64,000 bases of DNA. Origin: Pararhodobacter zhoushanensis. GTDB lineage: Bacteria > Pseudomonadota > Alphaproteobacteria > Rhodobacterales > Rhodobacteraceae. Below, piece after piece: positions 38,680 through 46,999 of this stretch. The stretch covers positions 2,793,501 through 2,857,500 of the forward strand of contig NZ_JAPDFL010000001.1 in the NCBI RefSeq assembly GCF_025949695.1. Reading direction: 5' to 3'. The position numbers and the translations under genes are program-made. Below the pieces are notes generated by a model. It was not told where the DNA came from. It did not search any database and was given only the letters and a program-made list of their open reading frames with translations. Numbering within the stretch: the first letter of the stretch is position 1; each line of letters starts with the position of its first letter.

Positions 38680-39678
38680 ATGCCCGTCCACACCCCCGCC
38701 GCCTTTCCTGCCGCCCGTTTGCGCCGCCTGCGCCGTACCTCTGCACTGCGCGATCTGGTCGCCGAAACCGCCGTCACCGCCGCTGATCTGATCTGGCCGG
38801 TGTTTATCCGTGAGGGTCGCGGCGTTGAGGAACCGATCCCGTCAATGCCCGGTGTCAGCCGGTTGTCACTGGACGTGATGCTGCGCAAGGCGGCTGAGGC
38901 GCATGCCGCGGGCGTGGGCGCGATCTGCCTGTTTCCCTATACAGACCAATCCCTGCGCACCGAGGATTGCGCCGAGGCCTGGAACCCCGAGAACCTGACC
39001 AACCGCGCGATCCGGTTGCTCAAGGCCGAACTGCCGGACATGGCGGTGATGACGGATATCGCGCTCGACCCGTATAATGCCAACGGCCATGACGGGTTTG
39101 TCGTGGGCCAAGAGATCGTCAACGACGAGACGGTCGCGGCGCTGGTCAAGATGGCGCTGGCACAATGCGAGGCCGGGGCGGATATTCTGGGGCCGTCGGA
39201 CATGATGGATGGTCGCATCGGCGCGATCCGGCACGCGGTGGAAAGTGCCGGATATCAGAAGGTTGCGATCCTGTCTTACGCGGCGAAATTCGCCAGCGGC
39301 TTCTATGGCCCGTTCCGCGATGCGGTCGGAGCCTCGGGTCGTCTGGTCGGCGACAAGAAGACCTATCAGGTGAACCCGGCCAACCGGCTTGAGGCCCTGC
39401 GCTGCGTTGCGCGCGATCTCGATGAGGGCGCGGATATGGTCATGGTCAAGCCGGGCATGCCCTATCTCGACATCTGCCGCGCGGTGAAGGACGAATTCGG
39501 CGTGCCAACCTTCGCCTATCAGGTCAGCGGCGAATACGCGATGCTGGCGGGCGCAATCGAGCGGGGCTGGCTGGGCGAGGCGGTGATGCTGGAAAGCCTT
39601 CTGGCCTTCAAACGCGCCGGCTGCGACGGGGTTCTGACCTATTTCGCCCCGGCCGCCGCCAAGGCGTTGCGGGGTTGA
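38680..39678 (+). CDS. hemB: Delta-aminolevulinic acid dehydratase (porphobilinogen synthase)
   Basis: HemB condenses two 5-aminolevulinate molecules to porphobilinogen for haem and (bacterio)chlorophyll. The 332-residue protein has both Schiff-base lysines: Lys in SYAAKFASGFYGPFRDA and Lys in MVMVKPGMPYLD. The Zn-binding Cys cluster of the animal and yeast enzymes is absent; the matching loop reads DIALDPYNANGHDG. The start ATG at 38680 is preferred over an in-frame TTG two codons earlier, with GGGAGA upstream. It is a single gene, divergent from the membrane protein and mfd. Confidence 0.96.
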   Translation: MPVHTPAAFPAARLRRLRRTSALRDLVAETAVTAADLIWPVFIREGRGVEEPIPSMPGVSRLSLDVMLRKAAEAHAAGVGAICLFPYTDQSLRTEDCAEAWNPENLTNRAIRLLKAELPDMAVMTDIALDPYNANGHDGFVVGQEIVNDETVAALVKMALAQCEAGADILGPSDMMDGRIGAIRHAVESAGYQKVAILSYAAKFASGFYGPFRDAVGASGRLVGDKKTYQVNPANRLEALRCVARDLDEGADMVMVKPGMPYLDICRAVKDEFGVPTFAYQVSGEYAMLAGAIERGWLGEAVMLESLLAFKRAGCDGVLTYFAPAAAKALRG

Positions 39679-39802
39679 TGACCGCAAGGGCAAGCTTTCG
39701 CGCAACCGGCGGCTGCGGGCGTGACAACGGCCTGTCGCTGTCCTATACTCAACAAACACAGGCTTTTTCGGTGACCGGAGCACAAGACTCTGGACCGCGT
39801 AT

Positions 39803-40405
39803 ATGAGGATGAGCATGACCCAGATTTCGCGCCTTACGCGCCCCGTTTCGCACAGCATTTCGCGGCGGGGCCTTTTGGTCGGTGGCGCTGCCACCTCGCT
39901 CTTGGCAGCCTGCGGCAACCCGGTTGGCAATTTCAACGCCGAACGGCTGGACTCGCGCGTTGATGCGACGCGCGACTTCCTGCGCCAGAACCATCCCGAA
40001 CTGAACGAACTGTTCGCGAACGCGCAGGGCATGCTTTACATGCCACTGGTGACCGAGGCCGGGTTCTTCCTGGGCGGATCCTTCGGTCAGGGTGCGCTGC
40101 GCATCAACGATGCAACGGTCGATTACTACTCGGCCACCCGTGTCAGCGCCGGTCTGCAAATCGGCGCGCAGCAGTATGCGCATGTGCTGTTCTTCATGAC
40201 GCCGCAAGCGCTCAGCGATTTCCGCGCTGGTGAAGGCTGGGCCGCCTCAGCCGATCTGCGCTATGCCACGCCCGAACAGGGCGGCTCGGCCGGGGTGCAG
40301 ACCACGACGATGTTCTCGCCGGTGATCGCGGTTGTCTTCGGTCAGGCCGGGCTGATCGCCGGGGCCTCGCTGGCGGGCGTGCGCTATCAGCGCATCATTC
40401 CCTGA
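39803..40405 (+). CDS. SYLF/YSC84-domain lipoprotein
   Basis: The 200-residue product has a twin-arginine-like motif SRRGLLVGGAATSLLAAC leading to a lipobox (LAAC, Cys about 37), so it is likely a membrane-anchored periplasmic protein. The rest is one SYLF (YSC84) domain, a lipid-binding beta-rich fold: DATRDFLRQNHPELNELFANAQGMLYMP, then glycine-rich strands GFFLGGSFGQG to AGASLAGVRYQRIIP. Its role in bacteria is unclear. The ATG at 39803 or 39815 could start it. A terminator follows within 30 bases. Confidence 0.85.
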   Translation: MRMSMTQISRLTRPVSHSISRRGLLVGGAATSLLAACGNPVGNFNAERLDSRVDATRDFLRQNHPELNELFANAQGMLYMPLVTEAGFFLGGSFGQGALRINDATVDYYSATRVSAGLQIGAQQYAHVLFFMTPQALSDFRAGEGWAASADLRYATPEQGGSAGVQTTTMFSPVIAVVFGQAGLIAGASLAGVRYQRIIP

Positions 40406-40432
40406 GCCGCAGAAATCCGGAAAGTTTCCGAT

Positions 40433-40458
40433 GGGCGCACCGCAAGGTGCGCCCTTTT
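40433..40458 (+). terminator. Rho-independent terminator after the SYLF gene
   Basis: A nine-base perfect stem, GGGCGCACC with GGTGCGCCC, closes a GCAA loop and is followed by TTTT. It lies 28 bases after the stop codon. Confidence 0.85.
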
Positions 40459-40579
40459 CCGATCCGCGACATGCGCGCGGCAAGGGCCCGCAGATTAAAT
40501 CGTTTCCATGGAAAATGCCCATGGACGACCCCTGCCCGCCTGCTAGCCTGCCCGCAAGGAAACGCGAGGGAGGAACCGC

Positions 40580-42223
40580 ATGATTATCGTGAGTGGCGAA
40601 GGGCTGGGGCTGGACGAGATTGTCGCCGTCTCGAAGGGGGCGAAGATTGCGCTGTCGACAGACGCCGCCGTGCTGGGCCGGATCGAGGCGTCACAGGGCC
40701 GGATCGAAGCCGCCGTCAACAAGGGCGAACAAGTTTACGGCGTGACCACGCTCTATGGCGGCATGGCCGACCAGTATGTCCCGGTCGAGCGCATGGTCGA
40801 GCTGCAGCATATCGCGCTGTGGCATCACAAGACCGCCACCGGCCCGCGCCTGCCCGCCGAGGATGTGCGCGCCGCGATGCTGTTGCGCATCAACAGCCTG
40901 ATGAAGGGCTATTCTGGCGTCCGGCTGGAACTGATCGAGCGCTATGTCACCTTCCTGAATGCCGGTGTCACGCCGCACGCCTTCCAGCGCGGCTCGATCG
41001 GGGCGTCGGGCGATCTGGTGCCGCTCAGCTATATCGGCGCGTCGGTGATCGGGCTGGACCCGGCGTTTCTGGTCGATTGGGGCGATGAGGTGCTCGATTG
41101 CGTCACCGCGCTGAAGCGGCTGGGGCTGGAGCCGCTGACCCTGCGGCCCAAGGAAGGGCTGGCGATGAACAACGGCACCACCGCCTCGACCGGGGTGGCG
41201 GCCAATGCGATGGGCCGCGCCACGACCGTTCTGGCGCTGGGGCTGAACGTGCAGGCGCTGCTGGCCGAGGCGCTCTTGGCCACCAACCAGTCCTTCCACG
41301 CCACCATTCAGGCGATCAAGCCGCACGCGGGTCAGGTGTTCATCGGCAAGCTGTTCCGCGACCTGCTCGAGGGCTCGTCGCTGATCCGCTCGGAAGCCGC
41401 AGGCGAACGCGGTCACCGCAGCGGCAAGCTGATCCAGGACCGCTATTCCCTGCGCTGCCTGCCGCAATACACCGGCCCCATCGTCGACATGATGGCAGTC
41501 GCCGCGCAGCAGATCACGGTCGAGGCCAACAGCGCCAACGACAACCCGCTGGTCGATCCCGAGACGGGCGAGGTCTATCACACCGGCAACTTCCTGGCGC
41601 AATACACCGGCGTGGCGATGGACACGCTGCGCGCGCAACTGGCGATGTTGCTCAAGCATCTGGATGTGCAGATCGCCATGCTGGTCACGCCCGAGTTCAA
41701 CAACGGCCTGCCGGCGTCCTTGGTCGGCAACACCGCGCACGGACTGAACATGGGCCTGAAATCGCTGCAGCTGACCTGCAATTCGGTTGCACCCCTGGTG
41801 CAGTTCTATGGCCGCTCGATGGTGGATCTGTATCCAAGCCATGCCGAGCAGTTCAACCAGAACATCAACTCTCAGGCGATGAACGCCGCCAATCTGGCGC
41901 GGGACTCGGTCGATGCCTGCGAGCATTTCCTTGCCGCCGCCTTGGTCTTCGCCGTGCAAGCGGTCGAGCTGCGCGCCAATACCGTGCGGCCAGGCTTTGA
42001 CGCCTCGGACATGCTGTCGACGCGCAACCGGGCGGTTTATGCCGCCGCGCGCACGGCGGCTCTGGGCGCGCCGGATGCTGAAAAACCGCTGCTGTGGAAC
42101 GACACCGAAGGGTTCATTCAGGACAAGGTCGAAGGCATCCTGACCGACCTGCGCAGCGGCAGCCTGATCCGCGACGCGATGGCACCGACGCTGTCTGAGG
42201 TCAACGCCTTCCTGAACGGCTGA
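40580..42223 (+). CDS. MIO-type aromatic amino acid ammonia-lyase/mutase family enzyme
   Basis: The 547-residue protein belongs to the histidine/phenylalanine/tyrosine ammonia-lyase family. Ala142-Ser143-Gly144 in GSIGASGDLVPLS would cyclise into the electrophilic MIO group, and the base Tyr53 lies in VYGVTTLYGG. Two features are unlike standard lyases: the loop TTGFG is TTLYGG, and the selectivity pair (His-Leu in tyrosine, Phe-Leu in phenylalanine, Ser-His in histidine lyases) appears as His82-His83 in LWHHKTATGP. The substrate is therefore open. No hutU/hutI/hutG genes are adjacent, which speaks against histidine breakdown. GGGAGG precedes the ATG. Confidence 0.88.
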   Translation: MIIVSGEGLGLDEIVAVSKGAKIALSTDAAVLGRIEASQGRIEAAVNKGEQVYGVTTLYGGMADQYVPVERMVELQHIALWHHKTATGPRLPAEDVRAAMLLRINSLMKGYSGVRLELIERYVTFLNAGVTPHAFQRGSIGASGDLVPLSYIGASVIGLDPAFLVDWGDEVLDCVTALKRLGLEPLTLRPKEGLAMNNGTTASTGVAANAMGRATTVLALGLNVQALLAEALLATNQSFHATIQAIKPHAGQVFIGKLFRDLLEGSSLIRSEAAGERGHRSGKLIQDRYSLRCLPQYTGPIVDMMAVAAQQITVEANSANDNPLVDPETGEVYHTGNFLAQYTGVAMDTLRAQLAMLLKHLDVQIAMLVTPEFNNGLPASLVGNTAHGLNMGLKSLQLTCNSVAPLVQFYGRSMVDLYPSHAEQFNQNINSQAMNAANLARDSVDACEHFLAAALVFAVQAVELRANTVRPGFDASDMLSTRNRAVYAAARTAALGAPDAEKPLLWNDTEGFIQDKVEGILTDLRSGSLIRDAMAPTLSEVNAFLNG

Positions 42224-42296
42224 GACGATTAACCTTGCCTCCGGTGTGCCCACGGCCCAAGCTTTCGCAAGGGTTGTGGGGCCCGGGGGAAGTACC

Positions 42297-42533
42297 ATGA
42301 AATCGCTGATCACCGCTGTGGCGGTCGTTGTTGCCTTGGGCGGCAGCGCCGTGGCTGCCGAAACGCCATCGACGGCAAATCTGTGGGGCTATCTGGTTAC
42401 CCATGGCTCAGAGGCCGTCGTGCAACCGGCGTCATGCTGCCGGGTCTGCCGCACCGGTTACGCCTGCGGAAATTCCTGCATCAGCCGGTCATATCGCTGC
42501 CACCAGCCGCGCGGTTGCGCCTGCGACGGCTGA
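42297..42533 (+). CDS. Small secreted cysteine-rich protein
   Basis: The 78-residue product starts with a Sec signal (KSLITAVAVVVALGGSAVAA, cleavage near residue 21). The last 35 residues hold eight Cys in the pattern CCxxCxxxxxCxxxCxxxxxxCxxxxxCxC (core GYACGNSCISRSYRC). That density suggests a disulfide-rich or metal-binding module. I recall similar short CGxSCI proteins in proteobacteria but no function. The start ATG follows GGGGGAAG. It lies 73 bases after the ammonia-lyase gene and ends one base before the convergent transporter gene. Confidence 0.7.
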   Translation: MKSLITAVAVVVALGGSAVAAETPSTANLWGYLVTHGSEAVVQPASCCRVCRTGYACGNSCISRSYRCHQPRGCACDG

Positions 42534-42534
42534 C

Positions 42535-43578
42535 TTATTCCGCTGCCACACCGATCAACCGGCGCAGCCCCACCAGTGCGCCCACCGCGATGGCGGCCAG
42601 CGTTACCGGGGCGGACCACGCCAGCGTCGAAAAGGCGCTGACGCCCTGCCCGACCGAGCAGCCCATGGCGATCACCCCGCCGATGCCCATCAGGGCCGCG
42701 CCGCCGACCTGACGGCCCAGTTCGCGCGGGTCTTCGCAGGCTTCCCAGCGGAACATCCCGCGCCAGAGCGATCCGGCCAAGGCACCGGCCATGACGCCCA
42801 GCACCGAACCGACAGAAAAGTTGATGCCCCCGGCGGTCGAGGTCATCAGAAACACGATGGTCCGGCCGACGGGCGCGGTAAAGGACAGCCCCTCAACCCC
42901 GATCTCGCCGAAGCTTTCATGGTTGACCCAACTGGTGCCCCAGAGCGCAAACACCACCGCCAGCCCCGCCACGACGCCCCACGCGATCTCTCCCGGTGCG
43001 CGGCGCAGCGGCCCATAGGCCAGCGCCCAGACCAGAAACCCAGCCGCGATGATCAGCGCGGTAACCAGCGGTGGCAGACCGATCAGCGCCTCTAGCGTGG
43101 CCGAGATGCCTTGCGGCTCGCGGGCTGGTTCCTGCGCGAAAAGCGCCACGCGCAGGGGTGCCAACGGGCCGGACAGCGTGATGAAGCCAAAAACGCCCAT
43201 CACCACGACCACCACCAGCGAGCGCAGATCACCGCCGCCAAACCGCACCAGCGCGCCAAAGCCGCAGTTCCCGGCCAACGCCATGCCATAGCCAAAGATC
43301 AACCCGCCCGCGACCGAGGCCAGCGGGTTCCAGACGATCTGATGGTAAAACGTCTCGCTCAGGGTGATCTGCCCCAGCGCGACGCCAACAAAGGTGCCAA
43401 CAATCGCCACCGCCAGCACAATACCCCACAGCCGCAACCGCCGCTGGTCACCGCCATACGCGGCAGATTCCAGCGCCCCAAGCGTGCAGAAATTGCCCAA
43501 CCGGGCCGACAGCCCCAGCACAACGCCCGCGATCAGGCCAACCAGCGCGGCCATCACACCATAGGAAATGCCATCCAT
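42535..43578 (-). CDS. YeeE/YedE (SoxT-like) sulfur-compound transporter, first copy
   Basis: The 347-residue inner-membrane protein has about ten hydrophobic helices and the three cysteine-centred motifs of the YeeE/TsuA thiosulfate channels: GNFCTLGALESAAYGGD near the start, AGNCGFGALVRFGGGDLRS in the middle and AMGCSVGQGVSAFS near the end. It lies on the minus strand next to a metallo-beta-lactamase protein gene and 1.2 kb before a second copy. Location near the sox genes supports import of thiosulfate or another reduced sulfur compound. Which of the two copies equals soxT of Paracoccus cannot be decided here. Confidence 0.86.
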   Translation of the reverse strand: MDGISYGVMAALVGLIAGVVLGLSARLGNFCTLGALESAAYGGDQRRLRLWGIVLAVAIVGTFVGVALGQITLSETFYHQIVWNPLASVAGGLIFGYGMALAGNCGFGALVRFGGGDLRSLVVVVVMGVFGFITLSGPLAPLRVALFAQEPAREPQGISATLEALIGLPPLVTALIIAAGFLVWALAYGPLRRAPGEIAWGVVAGLAVVFALWGTSWVNHESFGEIGVEGLSFTAPVGRTIVFLMTSTAGGINFSVGSVLGVMAGALAGSLWRGMFRWEACEDPRELGRQVGGAALMGIGGVIAMGCSVGQGVSAFSTLAWSAPVTLAAIAVGALVGLRRLIGVAAE

Positions 43579-43812
43579 CTTTGCCTCTGGTTTGCTGAAA
43601 ATTCAGGCGGTGGGTAAACTCGGCCCAGACTCCGGTTTTGCCCTGCAAATTGCAAGCGCGGATTGGCCGGCGATCAAAGCGTCGCGGCGGTGGGGTCTTT
43701 GCTTTCTTCGCAAGACCGCCTAAATATGGGGAAGGTCACGGCGTGTTCTCCCACCGCTCGGGCCTGCCACACAGACCCGCCGCTCGGCGGGCGACAGACC
43801 ATGGGAGCCATC

Positions 43813-44725
43813 ATGACCATCACCAGACGAGCCTTCACCCTTGGCGCAACCGCTTTGACCGCGGGCGGCCTGCTGACACGCCGCGCCCGCGCGCAGACTA
43901 CGGCCGAATTCGGTGCGATGCGGGTCGAGATGTTGTCCGACGGCAACCTGTCCCTGCCGCGCGATTTCACGCTGGGCACCATGCCGCAGCCCGACGCGGA
44001 CGCGATCCTTGCGCGCTATGGCCTTGGCGACGGCCCGCTGACCCCGCCCTGCAATGTGACGCTGCTGCGCCATGAAGACCGGGTTATCCTGTTCGATATC
44101 GGCGCTGGCCCTGATTTCCAGCCGAGCGCCGGGATGTTGCCCGATACGCTCGACGCTGCCGGGATCTCGCCGGACGAGATCACGCATCTGGTCATCACCC
44201 ACGGTCACCCCGATCACATCTGGGGTCTGCTGGATGATTTTGATGAGCCCTACCTGCCCAACGCGCAGATCCTGATGGGCCGGGGCGAGTTTGACTACTG
44301 GATGGATGACAATACCGTCTCGACCATCGATTCCGGACGCCAGACCTTTGCTGTGGGCGCGCAGCGGCGCTTGGCGACGGTGGCGGATCTGGTGACCTTC
44401 TTCGAGGACGGGCAAGAGATCCTGCCGGGCATCGCCGCCCGCGCCACCTATGGCCACACGCCGGGTCACATGGCGTTCGAACTGCGCGACGGATCGGACA
44501 GCCTGATGGTCGTCGGCGATCTCGCTGGGTAACCATCATCTGGCGTTCGAGCGGCCGGAATGGGAGTCGGGCTCGGATCAGGATGCGCCGGCGGCGGCGG
44601 CAACGCGGGTGCTGCTGCTGGATCAACTGGCGCACGCGCAGATGCTGATCGCCGGGTTCCATTTGCCCGGTGGTCTGGGCCGGGTCGAGCGTGCCGACAG
44701 CGGTTATCGCTTCGTTCCCGCCTGA
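43813..44725 (+). pseudogene. Metallo-beta-lactamase-fold hydrolase (SoxH-like position), frame-broken near its 3' end
   Basis: The gene encodes an exported MBL-fold protein. A twin-arginine-type signal (TITRRAFTLGATALTAGG, cleavage near residue 28) is followed by the metal motif THGHPDHIW with His130, His132, Asp134 and His135, and later GHTPGHMAFE. The frame hits a stop at 44530-44532 soon after VVGDL. In the next frame the protein continues without a gap: GNHHLAFERPEWESGSD to GYRFVPA, stop at 44725. One extra base in GATCTCGC (44518-44525) accounts for it. In the unbroken form it would be about 303 residues. The role in sulfur oxidation is inferred from its place between two SoxT-like genes. 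Confidence 0.82.
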
Positions 44726-44728
44726 GGT

Positions 44729-45805
44729 TCAGGCGAGTAGCGGGGCCCTGCGCTGATCGACCAACAGGTCGGTCAGCATCGCGCCCACCCACATGCACAG
44801 CAGCGCCAGCCACGCTGTTGCCGCAAAGATCGAGCCGCCCGTGACGCCCGCGCCAATCGCGCAGCCCCCGGCCAGCATCCCGCCGAACCCCATCAGGACA
44901 GCGCCCGCCATCGAGCGGCGCATGCTGCGTTCGCCCTCGAACCCCTGAAACCGGAACTCTCTGGCAAAGAGCGACGCCAGAAACGCCCCAAGGAACACGC
45001 CGGGCACCAGACCGATGTCGAAATTGAGCACAGGCGCGGAGTCGAGAAAGAACATCAACGTGTTGGCCGAGGGTCCGGTAAAGGTGGCCGAGGTCACATT
45101 GACCGGCTCCCACGCCGTTTGCGCCAGCGTCCATGTGCTCACCCAGCCCACCGCCACGGCAAATCCGACGCCCGAGGCAAAGACCAGCACCCGCGCGCCA
45201 ATCTGCGCGCGCAGCGCCACGATCAGCGCCACCGCCGCCAGTCCCAGCCCAAGCAGCAGCCCGGTGACCTCCGGCAATCCCACCATCGTCAGCAGGTTCA
45301 GGTTGCGCCCGTTCGGCGTGACCCACAGCGCCGCCAGCCCGTTGCGCAGTGGGGCCAGCCAGCCGTGCAGGCTCATCTGCGCGACCACCGCAAAGATCAG
45401 CCCGGACACCACGCTGCGCAGGTTGCCCGTCGCCGCCAGCACCAAGAGCCGCCCCGAACAGCCGCGCGCCATGACCATGCCGACACCGAACATCAGCCCG
45501 CCGATGATCGCGCCGGACCACGAGCCCGCCACCGACATCATCCGCGCGTCGCTGGCATCGAACAGGCCAAGCCGTTGCGCCAGTTGCACCCAGACCACGG
45601 CGGTCGAGAAGGTCAGCAACCACACCGCCACCCTGCCGCCGATGATCCCGCGCGCGAATTCCACCGTCGCGGCGCGCAGGCAAAAGGACGAGCGTTGCGC
45701 GGCGACGCCAAAGATCGTGCCGGTCAGAAGACCGAGCAACGCTCCGGCGACGGGCTCGCCCATGGCTTCCACGAATACGGTGAACAGATCCAGCAGCCAG
45801 TCCAT
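44729..45805 (-). CDS. soxT: YeeE/YedE (SoxT-like) sulfur-compound transporter, second copy
   Basis: The 358-residue membrane protein has the same plan as the first copy: SSFCLRAATVEFARG (about 36-50), ARGCSGRLLVLAATGNLRS and AGGCAIGAGVTGGS, with about ten helices. In Paracoccus a gene of this family, soxT, sits upstream of soxR, and this gene occupies that position; I use the symbol on that basis. The start ATG at 45805 has GAGGAGGG upstream. A near-palindrome that may be a SoxR operator lies 33-52 bases before the start. Thiosulfate uptake is the likely job. Confidence 0.85.
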   Translation of the reverse strand: MDWLLDLFTVFVEAMGEPVAGALLGLLTGTIFGVAAQRSSFCLRAATVEFARGIIGGRVAVWLLTFSTAVVWVQLAQRLGLFDASDARMMSVAGSWSGAIIGGLMFGVGMVMARGCSGRLLVLAATGNLRSVVSGLIFAVVAQMSLHGWLAPLRNGLAALWVTPNGRNLNLLTMVGLPEVTGLLLGLGLAAVALIVALRAQIGARVLVFASGVGFAVAVGWVSTWTLAQTAWEPVNVTSATFTGPSANTLMFFLDSAPVLNFDIGLVPGVFLGAFLASLFAREFRFQGFEGERSMRRSMAGAVLMGFGGMLAGGCAIGAGVTGGSIFAATAWLALLCMWVGAMLTDLLVDQRRAPLLA

Positions 45806-45837
45806 CGACAGCCCTCCTCAGCCTATTGCACAGGGCA

Positions 45838-45857
45838 ATATGCGAGAAATCGAATAT
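45838..45857. promoter_or_regulatory. Candidate SoxR operator upstream of soxT
   Basis: ATATGCGAGAAATCGAATAT is a near-perfect palindrome (ATAT-G/T-CGA arms, GAAA centre) in GC-rich surroundings. It shares 14 of 20 positions with the site at 48440-48459 upstream of soxX. Assignment to SoxR is inferred. Confidence 0.45.
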
Positions 45858-45885
45858 GGACCTTGATTCAGATCACGCTTTCACC

Positions 45886-46287
45886 TTAGCGGCGAAACAG
45901 CCGGTGGATCATTTCGACCATCTCGCGCACGCGGTTATCGGCCAGCGAATAGATGATCTGGTTACCGTCACGCCGCGTGGTGACCAGCTTTTCATGCCGC
46001 AGCCGGGCAAGCTGCTGGCTGACCGCAGCCTGCCGCGACATGATCAGCTGCTCAAGTTCGGTCACCGTGTGGTCACGCTCGCACAGATGATAGAGCATCA
46101 TCAGGCGGCCATCATGGCCCAGAGCCTTGAGGAAATCGGCAGCGGCGCGGGCCTCGATTGCCAGCGCTTCGGGCGGGATTGACGATGCATCGCAGCTGCG
46201 GTCGCGCATCACCGGCGCGCGCGTCACTGCCCGCCGCTCCGGGTTCGGATCGACTGACCGGTCGGCGTTTTGCCCGTCTGGCGCCAT
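45886..46287 (-). CDS. soxR: ArsR-family regulator SoxR
   Basis: In Paracoccus SoxR is an ArsR-type repressor of the sox genes that responds to reduced sulfur. The 133-residue protein has a winged-helix core (ALGHDGRLMMLYHLCERDHTVTELEQLI, recognition helix SRQAAVSQQLARLRHE, wing TTRRDGNQIIYSL). Cys69 in YHLCER matches one sensing Cys of the related SqrR/BigR proteins. The second, expected near the C-terminus, is not there (tail EMIHRLFRR), though Cys32 lies in the N-terminal extension. The gene is transcribed away from soxV, next to soxS. An internal ATG at 46209 is an alternative start. Confidence 0.87.
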   Translation of the reverse strand: MAPDGQNADRSVDPNPERRAVTRAPVMRDRSCDASSIPPEALAIEARAAADFLKALGHDGRLMMLYHLCERDHTVTELEQLIMSRQAAVSQQLARLRHEKLVTTRRDGNQIIYSLADNRVREMVEMIHRLFRR

Positions 46288-46420
46288 GCGCTCTCCACCC
46301 TGCTTCGCGCTCCGACGAAACAGCCCCTGCTTCTTTCACAGAACCCTACCACGCGGCGCTGACCGAATCGAGCACCCGTGCGGGTTTTGCTTCAAGGGTG
46401 TGACACCACGTCCTGCGCGC

Positions 46421-46813
46421 TTAGCCGGTGGTGTCTGCCAGCGCGTTGTCGATCATCTGATTGAGATACGGCCAGAAGAAATCCTGCCCGGGAAAGCCGA
46501 TCAGCCGGTCAACCTCGGTCCCTGAGGCATCGAGCAGGATGAAAGTGGGCGTCACGAAGGGACGCGAGGTCAGGGTGACCCCCTCAGGCAGTGGACCGCG
46601 CAGATCGGCGCGGATCAGGGGCGCGAACTGCGCTTCGGGCGACGCCTCATAGGCCGGGGCGACATCGCGGTTGAAGGCGGCGCAGATGTAGCAGCCGACC
46701 TGCTCGATCATCAGCAGGCGCAGCTCTTGCGCCGAAGCCGCGCTGATCGACAGCAGTGACAGGGCCAGCGCGCCAATGCCGCCAAAAACCGCCGTGCGAA
46801 ATCCAAGTGCCAT
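46421..46813 (-). CDS. soxS: Periplasmic thioredoxin SoxS
   Basis: SoxS is a periplasmic thiol reductase that reactivates SoxYZ. The 130-residue protein has a signal peptide (cleavage near ASA-QE, residue 28) and a thioredoxin-like domain with an active-site Cys41-x2-Cys44 (GCYICAAF) and cis-Pro region RPFVTPTFILLD. It is divergent from soxV and followed after 133 bases by soxR, as in Paracoccus. Electrons are expected from SoxV in the membrane. Confidence 0.9.
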   Translation of the reverse strand: MALGFRTAVFGGIGALALSLLSISAASAQELRLLMIEQVGCYICAAFNRDVAPAYEASPEAQFAPLIRADLRGPLPEGVTLTSRPFVTPTFILLDASGTEVDRLIGFPGQDFFWPYLNQMIDNALADTTG

Positions 46814-46911
46814 CGTCGTTTTCCCTTGCGGCCTGTCAGGCCCGATCTGTCGTCAGCTTACGCAGGATTCAACCCCAAGGGTACGAAAACCTGATTGACG
46901 ACAACTGAGAT

Positions 46912-46931
46912 ACATATGAAGATTGTAATGT
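46912..46931. promoter_or_regulatory. Candidate SoxR operator in the divergent soxS-soxV gap
   Basis: ACATATGAAGATTGTAATGT has imperfect inverted ends (ACATAT/TAATGT) and sits in an AT-rich island in the 186 bases between the divergent genes. TGAAGATTG plus ATGT recurs upstream of soxB (50864-50878). SoxR binding to the soxS-soxV gap is known in Paracoccus; the exact site here is inferred. Confidence 0.45.
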
Positions 46932-46999
46932 TTTCGATCCCCGCAAACAAGACCCGCCTTCGGGTCGGTTTGACGGGTACGCCAGGGAGGGCGTCATCT

